Made by a program: the position numbers and the translations under genes. Positions 24,445-33,207 of a DNA stretch of 64,000 nucleotides are shown here, piece after piece. The DNA is from Pseudarthrobacter phenanthrenivorans Sphe3. GTDB lineage: Bacteria; Actinomycetota; Actinomycetes; Actinomycetales; Micrococcaceae. The notes beneath the pieces were generated by a model. That model made no database searches. It had not been told where the DNA came from and saw only the letters and a list, made by a program, of their open reading frames with translations. The stretch spans positions 2,046,001 to 2,110,000 of the forward strand of contig NC_015145.1 in NCBI RefSeq assembly GCF_000189535.1, written 5' to 3'. Within the stretch, counting starts at the first letter, position 1, and every line of letters begins with the position of its first letter.

Positions 24445-25179
24445 GCGTTTCCTTCCCGCCCGGGACTGGCCCGCGAGGACGGCGGCCAGGAGCTCCCCTA
24501 CCGACTTGGACGGCGGCAGCCCCATGTCTTCCTTCAGCTGCCGCCGGTACCGCTCGTAGGCCCGGAGTGCAGCGGCAGGGTTTCCCTGCCCCATCTCTGC
24601 CCGGATAAGGAGCGTCACCGCCGTCTCGTAGAGGGGCTCGACGGCGAGTGCTGCCTCAGCAGCCGCCTCCGCTGTCCCCATATCCCCCAAGGCAAGGGAC
24701 GCCGTCGAAATATCAGTAAAGGCCCGCAGCCGCTCCTGCTGAAGCCGCGTCTGTTCAATCATCACCCAGTCCTCGTACCACCCGGGCAGCAGCTGCGCAT
24801 CCCGCAGGTCGTGCAAGAGGGACGTGGTACCTGGGCCGTACTCTCCCTGGCCCAACGCCCGGATCTGCAGCCGCACCCGCTGCAGGTCGACATCCACCCG
24901 ATCACTGAGGGAAAGCATCCGGCCTTCGTTCACCAGCAGACCGGGCACCTGGCGGGATATCAGGTGGACACTGACCCGCAGGCTCTCCAAAGCCTTCGAA
25001 TCGGGGTACTCAGGCCACAACAGCCCAACCAGGTAGCTGCGCAGGTGCGGTCCCTTGAGGGCCAAAGCGGCGATAAGCCTCTGCTGCCGCGTGGCAACAT
25101 GCAGCGCCGCTCCGTTCCGGCGGAGGCGCCAGGTCCCGAGCATGTCCAGTTTTAATTCTCCATAGCCGTCGTCGCCCAT
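24388..25179 (-). CDS. BTAD-domain (SARP-like) transcriptional regulator
   Basis: From ATG 25179 the protein has 263 residues. The N-terminal ~95 form an OmpR-type winged helix (LKLDMLGTWRLRRNGAALHVATRQQRLIAALAL, WPEYPDSKALESLRVSVHLISR). The rest is the bacterial transcriptional activation domain, an all-helical TPR-like fold (LHDLRDAQLLPGWYEDWVMIEQTRLQQERLRAF, AALRAYERYRRQLKEDMGLPPS). This is the minimal SARP arrangement without ATPase or sensor domains. SARPs bind heptamer direct repeats with 11-bp periodicity, and such an array lies at 23773-23848. The frame is open upstream to 25512, but that part lacks homology and antisense-overlaps another small gene. Confidence 0.82.
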   Translation of the reverse strand: MGDDGYGELKLDMLGTWRLRRNGAALHVATRQQRLIAALALKGPHLRSYLVGLLWPEYPDSKALESLRVSVHLISRQVPGLLVNEGRMLSLSDRVDVDLQRVRLQIRALGQGEYGPGTTSLLHDLRDAQLLPGWYEDWVMIEQTRLQQERLRAFTDISTASLALGDMGTAEAAAEAALAVEPLYETAVTLLIRAEMGQGNPAAALRAYERYRRQLKEDMGLPPSKSVGELLAAVLAGQSRAGRKRLIPAGDSWLGGQPALHHS

Positions 25180-25376
25180 GGGAACCTGATTTCGGCTCAG
25201 TAAGAATGCGGTCCATTTGTAGAACTGAGCATCCTCACCGCGGCGGGACTTGTCAATGCCGGTTTCTCCACAACCCCCAAGGGGAGAGCACGCTATCTCT
25301 TTGGGAGCACGCGGGCATGGAGCCTTGCTGCAAGGCCCGACGGCGGCACGCGGCTGGTCGCCCGCGTCCACGCCTT

Positions 25377-25526
25377 CTACGATTTGGCGCCGATCCCTGC
25401 TCCGACGACGGCTCCCACCCCAAGGCCAAGCGCAAAGCCGAGGAACGGACTGTCGAAGACGGCGAGCCCCAGGGTGATTCCCACAGCAGCGCCGAGGAGG
25501 CAACAGATCCAAAGCGGCTTGTTCAC
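25377..25526 (-). CDS. 49-aa glycine-rich small membrane protein
   Basis: A GTG at 25526 preceded by GGAGG opens a 49-codon frame ending at 25377. The product begins MNKPLWICCLLGAAVGITLG and continues with a second hydrophobic stretch (FALGLGVGAVVGAGIG). Two glycine-zipper membrane helices are separated by a short loop with FDSPFLG. It resembles the small integral membrane proteins scattered through actinobacterial genomes. It lies upstream of the BTAD regulator on the same strand and may be in its transcript. Function unknown. Confidence 0.65.
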   Translation of the reverse strand: MNKPLWICCLLGAAVGITLGLAVFDSPFLGFALGLGVGAVVGAGIGAKS

Positions 25527-25814
25527 AGGGCCTCCAGCAACGGAATACTCGTCAATTCAGTCATCCAGAGACTACTGCATGAGTGGTTGGTTCCCTCCGG
25601 AAAGACAAGGCTGTGGGCAGGTACCGGACGAATCGCATTCGAGTACTTCCCACGCATGCGAAGGACCGTCCACAGCCATAAGGTCTTTGCCATGGCGGTA
25701 TAACGGCTTCGGTTTGCCGCTTGCACTCCGGGGGCGGCGATCGAGCAGCGGTCCTCCCCTTCAGCTGAAGCAGACGGCGTTGGTGCACCAGGTTCTGACC
25801 TTGGAGGATCTCGA
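25527..25814. other. intergenic region between divergent small genes
   Basis: This 288-bp stretch separates the minus-strand 49-aa gene from the plus-strand envelope operon. It must hold the promoter of the operon at 25815. No consensus -35/-10 pair, terminator hairpin or RNA gene stood out. Confidence 0.4.
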
Positions 25815-26123
25815 ATGCCGCAACCGCCTTATACCGATCCCGGGAACGCCGGCCTGTCCGTACTCCCCCACCCCGCGACAGAACCCCTGAAGCGCGATGC
25901 CGTCCGGGAGGAGGCACTGAGGCAGTCCCCCGGCATCCCGATCCTGATGCTCCGGCGGGCCCCCGTCAAGGTCCGGTCCAGCACGGGCCACGCCATCGCC
26001 TATACCGTTACCCATGTCCTGGTAGAGCGGGAGGATGATGACGGTTACCACGTGCGGTGGGAAGCTGCCTGGATGGTGCGGCGCCTGCCGGACAGTCCGC
26101 CTGGGGCGGGGCAGGGAGCCTGA
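25815..26123 (+). CDS. hypothetical protein (102 aa) leading an envelope operon
   Basis: The ATG at 25815 has GGAGG seven bases upstream, an excellent SD. The 102-residue product is soluble, with a beta-rich C-terminal half (IPILMLRRAPVKVRSSTGHAIAYTVTHVLVEREDDDGYHVRWEAAWMVRRL). No family is recognised. Its TGA overlaps the ATG of the deacetylase-like gene (TGATG), so the two are translationally coupled. Confidence 0.7.
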   Translation: MPQPPYTDPGNAGLSVLPHPATEPLKRDAVREEALRQSPGIPILMLRRAPVKVRSSTGHAIAYTVTHVLVEREDDDGYHVRWEAAWMVRRLPDSPPGAGQGA

Positions 26124-27346
26124 TGACGAAAGGACGCTCCCCTCTCCCGTCCGGGGTGGAACCCGCTTCCTGCCATCCGTCAGGCAACCGTTCGCGGCTC
26201 CTGGGCTGCCTGGTATCCGGGGTCCTGGTGCTGGTACTTTCCGTGGTGGGGATGCTTCCAGCCGCCACTGCTTTTGTTCCACAGGGCGGATACGGGCAGG
26301 CTTCCGGCTTCCCCGAGGACCTGCGGAGGCTAAGCGACCTGGGGGACATCCCCACGATCGGGCTTGAGCCGGGTGAAGCGGCCTTCAACCGCGTTGCGCT
26401 GGTGGAACGGCGGGCCGGCAAGACCCTGCTGAGGGATCCGTTCACCAACACTGTATGGCGTGAGGTTACCGCCGAGGAGGCGGAGCTGGCCGGCGGCAGC
26501 ACCTACGTTGTGGAGGCCTTTGGCCGCCTCCCGGAACGAACCCTCACGCTGATCTTCGCTGACGGGCCGGACCCCCGGTACACTCCTGGAATCCTGGACC
26601 TCCTGGCAGAGGAAGGAATGCCGGCAACGTTCTTCACGGTGGGTGAAAACATCATCAAACACCCGGACGTTTTCCGGCGCCTGGTCCGGGAGGGCCATCT
26701 GGTGGGCAACCACACCATGTCCCATGGCGACTTCCACGCGCAGGACGATGGGTTCAACCGGCAGCAGATCATTGGAACGGACCGGGTGATGCGTGCGGCG
26801 GACAATTACGAAAGCCGGTTATTCCTCATCCCCGCCGGCGGGGCGGAAAGCAGGACGCTGGCCCTGCTGCATGCCCAGCACCTCGGTTACCTCCCCTTGA
26901 ACCAGGACCTTGACATGCGTGACAGGGGCTCTGAGCCGGGGAGTACCGCTGCTGTGCCCGAGTTGGATGGAAAGGGCCGCATCGTGCTGCTCAACGTCGG
27001 CGGCGGCCCCACCGCAACCCTTGAAATGCTGACGCAGCTCATTTCCCGGGCAAAGGCCCAGGGCTACACCTTCACTACCCTTGAACCACTGCTGCCTTCG
27101 CCTTTCGTACCGAAACACGGCGTGGAGGCCAGTGTGGAGGACAACCTGGCCATGGCGGCCCTGACCAGCTACTTCTTCACCCCCAACATGCTGCTGCAGC
27201 ACTGGCTGCCCTGGTTCGGCATCGGATCCCTGGCCATCCTCACGTTCCTGTTCGTGGGCCGGGGTGGTCTCAGGAACGGCCTTGGCAGGGACAGCCGGCA
27301 GGGGGAACGGCAGGGGCACAGGAGGCCCGGTGGGCGTGCATTATGA
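26123..27346 (+). CDS. membrane-anchored polysaccharide deacetylase-like protein with altered catalytic motif
   Basis: The 407-residue protein has an N-terminal membrane segment or signal (LLGCLVSGVLVLVLSVVGML), a NodB domain and a C-terminal membrane helix (WLPWFGIGSLAILTFLFVG). The NodB metal motif H-xxx-H is intact in GNHTMSHGDF. Motif 1, normally TFDDGP, reads IFADGP, so the first Asp (general base) is Ala while the metal-binding Asp is kept. Similar NodB domains occur inside long GH18-NodB-GT2 fusion proteins; here GH18 is the next gene and GT2 is absent. It may bind rather than hydrolyse N-acetyl glycans. SD GGGAG precedes the ATG. Confidence 0.85.
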   Translation: MTKGRSPLPSGVEPASCHPSGNRSRLLGCLVSGVLVLVLSVVGMLPAATAFVPQGGYGQASGFPEDLRRLSDLGDIPTIGLEPGEAAFNRVALVERRAGKTLLRDPFTNTVWREVTAEEAELAGGSTYVVEAFGRLPERTLTLIFADGPDPRYTPGILDLLAEEGMPATFFTVGENIIKHPDVFRRLVREGHLVGNHTMSHGDFHAQDDGFNRQQIIGTDRVMRAADNYESRLFLIPAGGAESRTLALLHAQHLGYLPLNQDLDMRDRGSEPGSTAAVPELDGKGRIVLLNVGGGPTATLEMLTQLISRAKAQGYTFTTLEPLLPSPFVPKHGVEASVEDNLAMAALTSYFFTPNMLLQHWLPWFGIGSLAILTFLFVGRGGLRNGLGRDSRQGERQGHRRPGGRAL

Positions 27347-28389
27347 GGAGCACGCTCGTTTTCCTCCTGGCAGCGGTGCTTACCCTTGCTGCCTGCAGTC
27401 CAGGCGGGCAGCCGGTCCCGGAGGCCACGACGGATGACGGCGGGCAGGGTCCGGGGTGGTTTGGGGGCTACGTTGACGTGACCCTGACGCCCGGATACCT
27501 GCTCCACCACCGGCCTGCCGTGCAGGGAACCCCAGTCCTGTCGTTCGTCAGCTCGGACCCCCACCGGCCCTGCGAGCCCTCATGGGGCGGGACATACGGC
27601 CTTGACCTGGCCAATGAAAAGCTGGAACTTGACGCGCAAGTCGAAAGTTTTAGGAAAGCGGGCGGGAGCATAGGCGTCTCTTTTGGCGGGCAAAGGGGCA
27701 CGGAGCTTGCGGTGGCCTGTCCCGACGTCGATTCACTGACCGGGGCTTACGCGGCCGTTATCGACAGGTACAGGCCTGATGTTGTTGATCTCGACATCGA
27801 AGGGGCAGGCGCGTCCGACGCGGCAGCAGCGGAACGGCGCGCCGCCGCCGTCGCACGTCTCCAGGCGGCCCGGCCGGCAGGGGACCCACTCAGGGTGTGG
27901 CTGACCCTGCCTGTCTCGCGTGACGGCCTGACGCCTGCCGCGGAGCTCTCGGTGCAGACCATGCTGGGGGCCGGCGTGGACGTGGCGGGCGTGAATGTCA
28001 TGACCATGAATTTCGGGCCGCTGCCGGCGGGCCAGTCCATGCGGGATGCGTCCGTGCAGGCGGCCGAAGCAACACACCGGGCGCTCGCCGCCCTCTTCGC
28101 GAAGAACGGCCTGCCCACCGGAAATTCCGCTGTCTGGCACAGGATCGGGCTGACCCCAATGATCGGCGTCAATGACGTGGAAGGCAATGTACTCAGCCTT
28201 GCCGACGCCGAGGCGCTCGAAGCCTTCGCAGCCGAACGCGGCCTGGGCCGAATGTCCATGTGGTCGCTGAACCGGGACGTGGCCTGTGAGGCGCCGCAGG
28301 ACGGAGCCACGCACAGCTGCAGCGGAGTGCAGCAAGAGCCGGGAATGTTCGCTGAGGTGCTCGGCAGGTCCTTCACTGGACTGCCTTGA
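27343..28389 (+). CDS. GH18-like lipoprotein (chitinase-type glycoside hydrolase)
   Basis: The 348-residue protein has a lipoprotein signal (FLLAAVLTLAACS, Cys19). A TIM-barrel domain follows with the GH18 signature DVVDLDIEG, matching DxxDxDxE exactly, so the catalytic Glu is present. GGSIGVSFGG matches the conserved SxGG strand. It resembles bacterial chitinase-like proteins such as those on the outer face of Streptomyces. Its start overlaps the preceding stop (ATGA). Substrate could be chitin, peptidoglycan or another beta-GlcNAc polymer. It forms an operon with the deacetylase-like gene. Confidence 0.85.
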   Translation: MRSTLVFLLAAVLTLAACSPGGQPVPEATTDDGGQGPGWFGGYVDVTLTPGYLLHHRPAVQGTPVLSFVSSDPHRPCEPSWGGTYGLDLANEKLELDAQVESFRKAGGSIGVSFGGQRGTELAVACPDVDSLTGAYAAVIDRYRPDVVDLDIEGAGASDAAAAERRAAAVARLQAARPAGDPLRVWLTLPVSRDGLTPAAELSVQTMLGAGVDVAGVNVMTMNFGPLPAGQSMRDASVQAAEATHRALAALFAKNGLPTGNSAVWHRIGLTPMIGVNDVEGNVLSLADAEALEAFAAERGLGRMSMWSLNRDVACEAPQDGATHSCSGVQQEPGMFAEVLGRSFTGLP

Positions 28390-28451
28390 TACAGTCCGGC
28401 CACTGGCCAATAATTGAGGCTTCAGGTGGCAGGGACGGCTGGAGGCAGCGC

Positions 28452-29045
28452 ATGCGCAGGGTGGGCTTGGCGGCGGCCGGCGTGACAGCCCTGCTCCTTG
28501 TGGCTGCGGCCTGCCAGGGCCCGCGGCCGCTGGACGGCGACGAGGCCGTGGTGGACGACACGTTCGTGACCGCCTATTCCTGGCACGACAACACTCCGCC
28601 CGGCTCCACCATCATCAGCAATCCTGTCCTGCATGACGTAGCCGGGGGAACCGGAACCTTCGAGGATCCGGTGACCATCGCCGTCGGGCATTCCCGCGAA
28701 ACGGGGCGAAGCGTCCTGGACTTCCCGGCCGGTACGCGGATCTACCTTCCCAACGTGCGCCGGTACTTCATTGTGGAAGACGCGTGCGGGGACGGCCCAA
28801 CACCCGAGGAGGGACCGTGCCATGTTGGCGCCGATGACCACGGGGATGCCTCGGTATGGATTGACATCTGGATCGGCGGCGACGGCGAAAGTGCCAGGTT
28901 CGTGCGCGACTGTGCCCTGCGGGTAACGGGCGTCCAGACCGCAGTCTTCAACCCGGGCGACCAGTACGTGGTGGCCCCGGGAGAAGGAGTCATCCATGAC
29001 GGCGAGTGCGACTCCGGATATGGCAACGACCTCGTTACCCGCTGA
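28452..29045 (+). CDS. secreted lipoprotein of unknown function, probable double-psi beta barrel
   Basis: From ATG 28452 (GGAGG SD) the protein has 197 residues with lipobox LLLVAAAC. The mature part contains FVTAYSWHDNTPPGSTIISNPVLH, then DFPAGTRIYLPNVRRYFIVEDACGDG, WIDIWIGG and a C-terminal Cys pair. The TxYxxxDNxPPGS and GTxIYLPxVxRYFIVED pattern resembles double-psi-barrel/3D-type domains of cell-wall-associated enzymes. No catalytic assignment is safe. It follows the GH18-like gene by 62 bp and probably belongs to the same envelope operon. Confidence 0.78.
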   Translation: MRRVGLAAAGVTALLLVAAACQGPRPLDGDEAVVDDTFVTAYSWHDNTPPGSTIISNPVLHDVAGGTGTFEDPVTIAVGHSRETGRSVLDFPAGTRIYLPNVRRYFIVEDACGDGPTPEEGPCHVGADDHGDASVWIDIWIGGDGESARFVRDCALRVTGVQTAVFNPGDQYVVAPGEGVIHDGECDSGYGNDLVTR

Positions 29046-29047
29046 CT

Positions 29048-29521
29048 TCAGCCCTCGTAGGCTTTCTGCAGTTCCGCGATGTCCAGCTTGCGCATGCCCA
29101 GCATCGCCTCCATGGCCCGCTGGGAGCCATGCGGGTCAGGGCCCCCGATCAACGACGGCAGCGCCGACGGCACGATCTGCCAGGACACCCCAAACCGGTC
29201 TTTGAGCCAACCGCACTGGCTTTCCGATCCGCCTTCCGTCAGCGCCGACCAGTACCGGTCCACGGCGGCCTGGTCCTCACACTCCACCACGAAAGAAACT
29301 GCTTCCGTAAAGCTGGACCCCCTCGCACCATTCAGGGCCGTAAACCTGCGCCCTTCCAGTTCAAAGTCGACGGCGATTGCCTCTCCCGGAGTCCCGGGGC
29401 CGCCGTCGCCAAACCGGGAAACGTTCAGGATTTTCGCATCATCAAAAACCGAGGTGTAGAACTCTGCCGCATCCTCCGCCTGGTTTTCGAACCAGAGGCA
29501 GGTCCCGATATTGCGTGGCAT
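29048..29521 (-). CDS. VOC family (PhnB/glyoxalase-like) protein
   Basis: The 157-residue protein fits the PhnB-like vicinal oxygen chelate family. It has an N-terminal TCLWFENQAEDAAEFYTSVF, a middle FTALNGARGSSFTEAVSFVVECEDQAAVDRYW, and the hallmark CGWLKDRFGVSWQIVPSAL. The C-terminal tail AMEAMLGMRKLDIAELQKAYEG is also typical. Members are often annotated as 3-demethylubiquinone-9 methyltransferase-like, but their real activity is unknown. It converges on the barrel lipoprotein with only 2 bp between stops. Confidence 0.9.
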   Translation of the reverse strand: MPRNIGTCLWFENQAEDAAEFYTSVFDDAKILNVSRFGDGGPGTPGEAIAVDFELEGRRFTALNGARGSSFTEAVSFVVECEDQAAVDRYWSALTEGGSESQCGWLKDRFGVSWQIVPSALPSLIGGPDPHGSQRAMEAMLGMRKLDIAELQKAYEG

Positions 29522-29616
29522 AGGTTGCTCCCTTCCGGCTCGAGCCTAGTGCTCCGCTCCGGTGCACACAACGCTCCCGGGTGATAGGGCGGCACGGTGG
29601 CATTAGGCTCGAATCC

Positions 29617-30027
29617 ATGAGTTCCAGCACTGTGAAATCCCCCAAGCGGGCCTCCCTCCCCCGGGTACTGGCCGCCGTGGCGGCCGATGCTGCCCTGATC
29701 CTGGTTTTTGCCGGCATCGGGCGGGACGCCCATCAGCGCGGAGATGTTGTGGCCGGCGTGCTGTTGACCGCCTGGCCTTTCCTGGCGGGAGCGGCGGTGG
29801 GCTGGCTGGGGGCCCGAGCATGGCGTGACCCGCTGTCCGTGCCGCGAAGCGGACTGCCCATCTGGACCGGCAGCGTGGCGGGCGGGATGGCGCTTCGCGC
29901 CCTCACGGGACAGACCGTGGTCCTGCCGTTCGTCATTGTGGCCACGCTGGCCCTGGGACTCTTCCTGCTCGGCTACCGACTGGTTGCCGCCGGCCTTCGG
30001 CGCCGGGGCGGTCCGGATCAGGGCTGA
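29617..30027 (+). CDS. DUF3054 family membrane protein
   Basis: The 136-residue protein has four predicted membrane helices (AAVAADAALILVFAGIG; VLLTAWPFLAGAAVGWLGA; a short SGLPIWTGSVAGGMALRAL; FVIVATLALGLFLLGYRLVAA). It matches the DUF3054 pattern of Actinobacteria. Function unknown. ATG at 29617 was chosen because the region before it is unconserved and overlaps the promoter zone of the divergent VOC gene. It is followed by the Lrp-type gene 71 bp downstream. Confidence 0.85.
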   Translation: MSSSTVKSPKRASLPRVLAAVAADAALILVFAGIGRDAHQRGDVVAGVLLTAWPFLAGAAVGWLGARAWRDPLSVPRSGLPIWTGSVAGGMALRALTGQTVVLPFVIVATLALGLFLLGYRLVAAGLRRRGGPDQG

Positions 30028-30098
30028 TGTAATAGGCTGGCAGGACCGAAGAGCTCGCCGGGCACTGCTGCGGCGCAAAAGATCCGGAAGGGTTTATC

Positions 30099-30380
30099 GT
30101 GATCACCGCTTTTGTTCTGATCAAGACCGACGCTGCCCGCATCCCCGAGACAGCTGAGGAGATCTCCGCGATCGAGGGCATCAGCGAGGTGTACTCCGTT
30201 ACCGGTGAATGGGACCTCATTGCCGTGGCGAGGGTGCACAGGCACGAGGACTTGGCCGACGTCATCGCCGACCGGCTTTCCAAAGTGCCCGCCGTTGTCC
30301 ACACCACCACGCACATAGCTTTCCGGGCGTACTCCCAGCATGACCTGGACGCGGCCTTCTCCCTGGGCTTCGAGCAATAG
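30099..30380 (+). CDS. Lrp/AsnC ligand-binding (RAM) domain protein
   Basis: The 93-residue protein is only the RAM effector-binding domain of Lrp/AsnC regulators, with no HTH. ITAFVLIKTDAARIPETAEEISAIEGISEVYSVTGEWDLIAVARV matches the alpha-beta fold and the conserved VxGxxDxxxxV motif. Stand-alone RAM proteins bind amino acids and may modulate full-length partners. The GTG at 30099 has GGAAGGG upstream. It is convergent with trpD, which fits the frequent neighbourhood of these two genes in Arthrobacter relatives. Confidence 0.9.
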   Translation: MITAFVLIKTDAARIPETAEEISAIEGISEVYSVTGEWDLIAVARVHRHEDLADVIADRLSKVPAVVHTTTHIAFRAYSQHDLDAAFSLGFEQ

Positions 30381-30391
30381 GCGCAACCCGC

Positions 30392-31447
30392 TCAGCGAGC
30401 GGTAAGGGAGACCCACTTCTCCAGGACGGCAGCCGCCGCACCCGAATCAACCGACTCGGCGGCGCGGGCGAAAGCGCGGCGCATCCGCTCAACGAACGGC
30501 CCCTCCGCAGTCTTATCAAAGGCCACAAGGCCCGCTGCGGCATTCACCAGTACGGCATCCCGGGCAGGACCCTCCTTGCCGGCGAGGACGTCGCGGACAA
30601 CGGCGGCGTTTACTTCCGCATTTCCGCCGCGCAGCTGTTCCACCGTGGCCAGCTCGATGCCGAGGTCCTGCGGTGAGAAGGTCAGTTCGGTGACCCGTCC
30701 ATCCCGGATCTCCCATACGGTTGACGGCCCGGTAGTGGTGAGCTCGTCCAATCCGTCGTTGCCGCGGAACACCAGACCCCTGCTCCCCCGCTGCGCCAGG
30801 ACGCCGGCTACCAGTGGCGCCATTCTGGCGTTGGCGACGCCGACCGCTGAGGCCTGCACGTTGGCCGGGTTCGTGAGCGGGCCCAGGAAGTTGAAGGCGG
30901 TGGGGATGGAAAGCTCACGGCGGGGCACCGCCGTGTGACGGAAGGAGGGATGGAATACCTGGGCAAAGCAGAAAGTGATTCCCGCCTCCTCAGCATTGCG
31001 GGCCACCTCCTCGATGGTCAGGTCGAGGCGGACGCCCAGGGCCTCAAGGACATCCGCGGACCCCGACGACGACGAGGCTGCCCGGTTGCCGTGCTTGACC
31101 ACTTTTGCGCCGGCTCCGGCTGCCACCAGGGCGGCCATCGTGGAGATGTTCACCGTGTTCAACTGGTCACCGCCGGTGCCCACGATGTCGAGTTTTTCGC
31201 CCGAGATTGCGACAGGTTTGGCGTGCGCCAGCATGGCAGCCACTAGGCCGGAAAGCTCCTCCACGGTCTCGCCCTTGGCGCTGAGCGCCACCAGGAAACC
31301 GGCTATCTGGGCCGGCGTGGCGTCACCGGACATGATGGTGTCCATCGCCCATGCGGTGTTGTCCGCGGTGAGGTCGGCGCCGCTGATCAGTGCCGAGATC
31401 AGGCGGGGCCAAGAGTTACCGGACGCTGCAGAAGCCTGTGAAGTCAC
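30392..31447 (-). CDS. trpD: anthranilate phosphoribosyltransferase
   Basis: The 351-residue protein is TrpD. It joins anthranilate and PRPP in the second step of tryptophan synthesis. The PRPP-binding glycine-rich motif is [17 protein letters not shown], and [21 protein letters not shown] is the second hallmark. [32 protein letters not shown] is also family-typical. It lies alone, away from other trp genes, as is common in Actinobacteria. Its start at 31447 is divergent from ctaE. Confidence 0.96.
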   Translation of the reverse strand: MTSQASAASGNSWPRLISALISGADLTADNTAWAMDTIMSGDATPAQIAGFLVALSAKGETVEELSGLVAAMLAHAKPVAISGEKLDIVGTGGDQLNTVNISTMAALVAAGAGAKVVKHGNRAASSSSGSADVLEALGVRLDLTIEEVARNAEEAGITFCFAQVFHPSFRHTAVPRRELSIPTAFNFLGPLTNPANVQASAVGVANARMAPLVAGVLAQRGSRGLVFRGNDGLDELTTTGPSTVWEIRDGRVTELTFSPQDLGIELATVEQLRGGNAEVNAAVVRDVLAGKEGPARDAVLVNAAAGLVAFDKTAEGPFVERMRRAFARAAESVDSGAAAAVLEKWVSLTAR

Positions 31448-31559
31448 CTCCTGATGCTATCGAGCGTTGGCGGGCACTGACCAATGTGAACCCCTCCGGG
31501 AACTTTTCATTGCGATTTCGCGTCTTTGTAGAAAAAGTCCCCCGAAAAGGCGGTTTGCG

Positions 31560-31589
31560 TTGGGCAGCACGGACTTTTACAGACATAAT
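31560..31589 (+). promoter_or_regulatory. putative ctaE-qcrCAB promoter giving a leaderless message
   Basis: TTGGGC (31560-31565) and CATAAT (31584-31589) are separated by 18 bp. Transcription would begin at or next to the GTG start codon at 31596, and no SD is seen before it, so the mRNA is probably leaderless. Confidence 0.45.
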
Positions 31590-31595
31590 GTCTAT

Positions 31596-32234
31596 GTGAC
31601 ATCTGCGACCCATGCCCCCAGTACCCCGGCGCACCCCACGCTGAACCGCCCCAACATGGTTTCCGTCGGAACCGTTGTGTGGCTGTCCAGCGAGTTGATG
31701 TTCTTCGCCGGTCTCTTCGCCATGTACTTCACACTGCGCTCCACGAGCGGACAGATGTGGGCGGAAGAGACGGCCAAGCTCAACTTCCCCTTTGCGCTCG
31801 CCAACACGATCGTCCTCGTGGCAAGTTCGTTTACCTGCCAGATGGGCGTCTTCGCGGCCGAACGGCTGCAGCCGCGCCGGACCGGCGGTGCGTTCCAGTT
31901 CGCCCGCTGGGGAATGAACGAATGGTTCACGCTGACGTTCCTCATGGGCGCCTTCTTCGTTGCCGGCCAGGCCACCGAATACGCGATGCTGGTTTCCGAG
32001 CACGTCTCGCTCTCCTCCAACGCCTACGGCTCCGCCTTCTACATCACCACCGGCTTCCACGGCCTCCACGTGATCGGCGGCCTCATCGCCTTCCTGCTGA
32101 TCATGGGCAGGGCCTTTGCGGCCAAGAAGTTCGGGCACTTCGAAGCAACCTCCGCGATTGTCACTTCTTACTACTGGCACTTCGTGGACGTCGTGTGGAT
32201 CGGCCTCTTCCTGGTCATCTACGTACTCAAGTAG
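31596..32234 (+). CDS. ctaE: cytochrome c oxidase subunit III
   Basis: The 212-residue protein has five membrane segments, the short actinobacterial form of subunit III. Conserved blocks include [67 protein letters not shown] and [23 protein letters not shown]. It belongs to the aa3-type oxidase complex that reduces oxygen. The GTG at 31596 is the likely start; the frame is open upstream but non-coding in character. It leads the ctaE-qcrC-qcrA-qcrB cluster, the usual arrangement in Actinobacteria. Confidence 0.95.
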   Translation: MTSATHAPSTPAHPTLNRPNMVSVGTVVWLSSELMFFAGLFAMYFTLRSTSGQMWAEETAKLNFPFALANTIVLVASSFTCQMGVFAAERLQPRRTGGAFQFARWGMNEWFTLTFLMGAFFVAGQATEYAMLVSEHVSLSSNAYGSAFYITTGFHGLHVIGGLIAFLLIMGRAFAAKKFGHFEATSAIVTSYYWHFVDVVWIGLFLVIYVLK

Positions 32235-32320
32235 CCAGCTTTGATTCTTTTTCTACAAGAGGCAGAATTTCAGGTAGCGGCTCCCGGAGCCGGCGCAGGA
32301 TCGAATAAAGGAACCACCAC

Positions 32321-33109
32321 GTGAAGGCACTCTCACAAAAGCGGCGTCACCCACTTGCAGCAATAGCGCTGCTCCTGATGGGGCTCCTCATCACGGGTGG
32401 GCTCTACGCCGCGGCAACCACCGTCAACGAGGCGAAGGCTTCCACCACCTCCTACAGCGCCAATGACGTAGAGGAAGGCGGCAAGCTCTTCGCCGCCAAC
32501 TGCGCCACATGCCACGGCATGGGCGCCAGCGGAAGCCAGGCCGGCCCGTCGCTGGTAGGCGTTGGAGCAGCAGCCGTTGACTTCCAGGTGGGCACCGGAC
32601 GCATGCCGATGCAGATGAACGGTCCGCAGGCAATGAAGAAGCCTGTCCAGTTCAATGACGAGCAGACCCGCCAGCTTTCAGCGTACGTTGCTTCTCTGGG
32701 CGCAGGCCCGGCAGTTCCTGAAGAAAGCCTGCTTGACGGAGGCGGCGACGCAGCAGCCGGCGGCGAGCTTTTCCGCACCAACTGCGCCATGTGCCACAAC
32801 GCTGCAGCAGCAGGCGGCGCCCTGACCCGCGGCAAGTTCGCTCCCGCCCTGGCGGATGTTTCGGGCAAGCACATCTACGAGGCCATGGTGACCGGCCCGC
32901 AGAACATGCCTGTGTTCAGCGATTCCAACATCACCCCCGAAGGCAAGCGCGACATCATCACCTTCCTGAAGCAGATCGAAACCACCGGTTCCCCCGGCGG
33001 CGCCGACCTCGGATCCCTGGGTCCCGTGGCAGAAGGCCTCTTTGTCTGGATTGCCGGCCTCGGCGTCATCATCGCCTTCACCATCTGGCTGACTTCGCGG
33101 ACGTCCTGA
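32321..33109 (+). CDS. qcrC: cytochrome bc1 complex diheme cytochrome c subunit
   Basis: The 262-residue protein has an N-terminal membrane anchor (LAAIALLLMGLLITGGLYAAAT), two cytochrome c domains each with a CxxCH haem motif (CATCH and CAMCH), and a C-terminal membrane helix (GLFVWIAGLGVIIAFTIWL). The diheme form replaces both cytochrome c1 and soluble cytochrome c in Actinobacteria and passes electrons directly to the aa3 oxidase. The GTG at 32321 is preceded by AAAGGAA. Distal ligand Met residues are likely in GRMPMQM and PQNMPVF. Confidence 0.95.
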   Translation: MKALSQKRRHPLAAIALLLMGLLITGGLYAAATTVNEAKASTTSYSANDVEEGGKLFAANCATCHGMGASGSQAGPSLVGVGAAAVDFQVGTGRMPMQMNGPQAMKKPVQFNDEQTRQLSAYVASLGAGPAVPEESLLDGGGDAAAGGELFRTNCAMCHNAAAAGGALTRGKFAPALADVSGKHIYEAMVTGPQNMPVFSDSNITPEGKRDIITFLKQIETTGSPGGADLGSLGPVAEGLFVWIAGLGVIIAFTIWLTSRTS

Positions 33110-33207
33110 CCTCCGCGGACCACCGCACACTTCTGCTGATCCGTCAGCAGCTTGATATTAGAAACTAACCCGGCAACAGCCGGGACGAGAGAAGGATGAG
33201 GCGAATT

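Noticed and set aside
25206..25890. Plus-strand frames over the small membrane protein gene
   Set aside because: Arg/Pro-rich products without start signals, antisense to the glycine-zipper protein.
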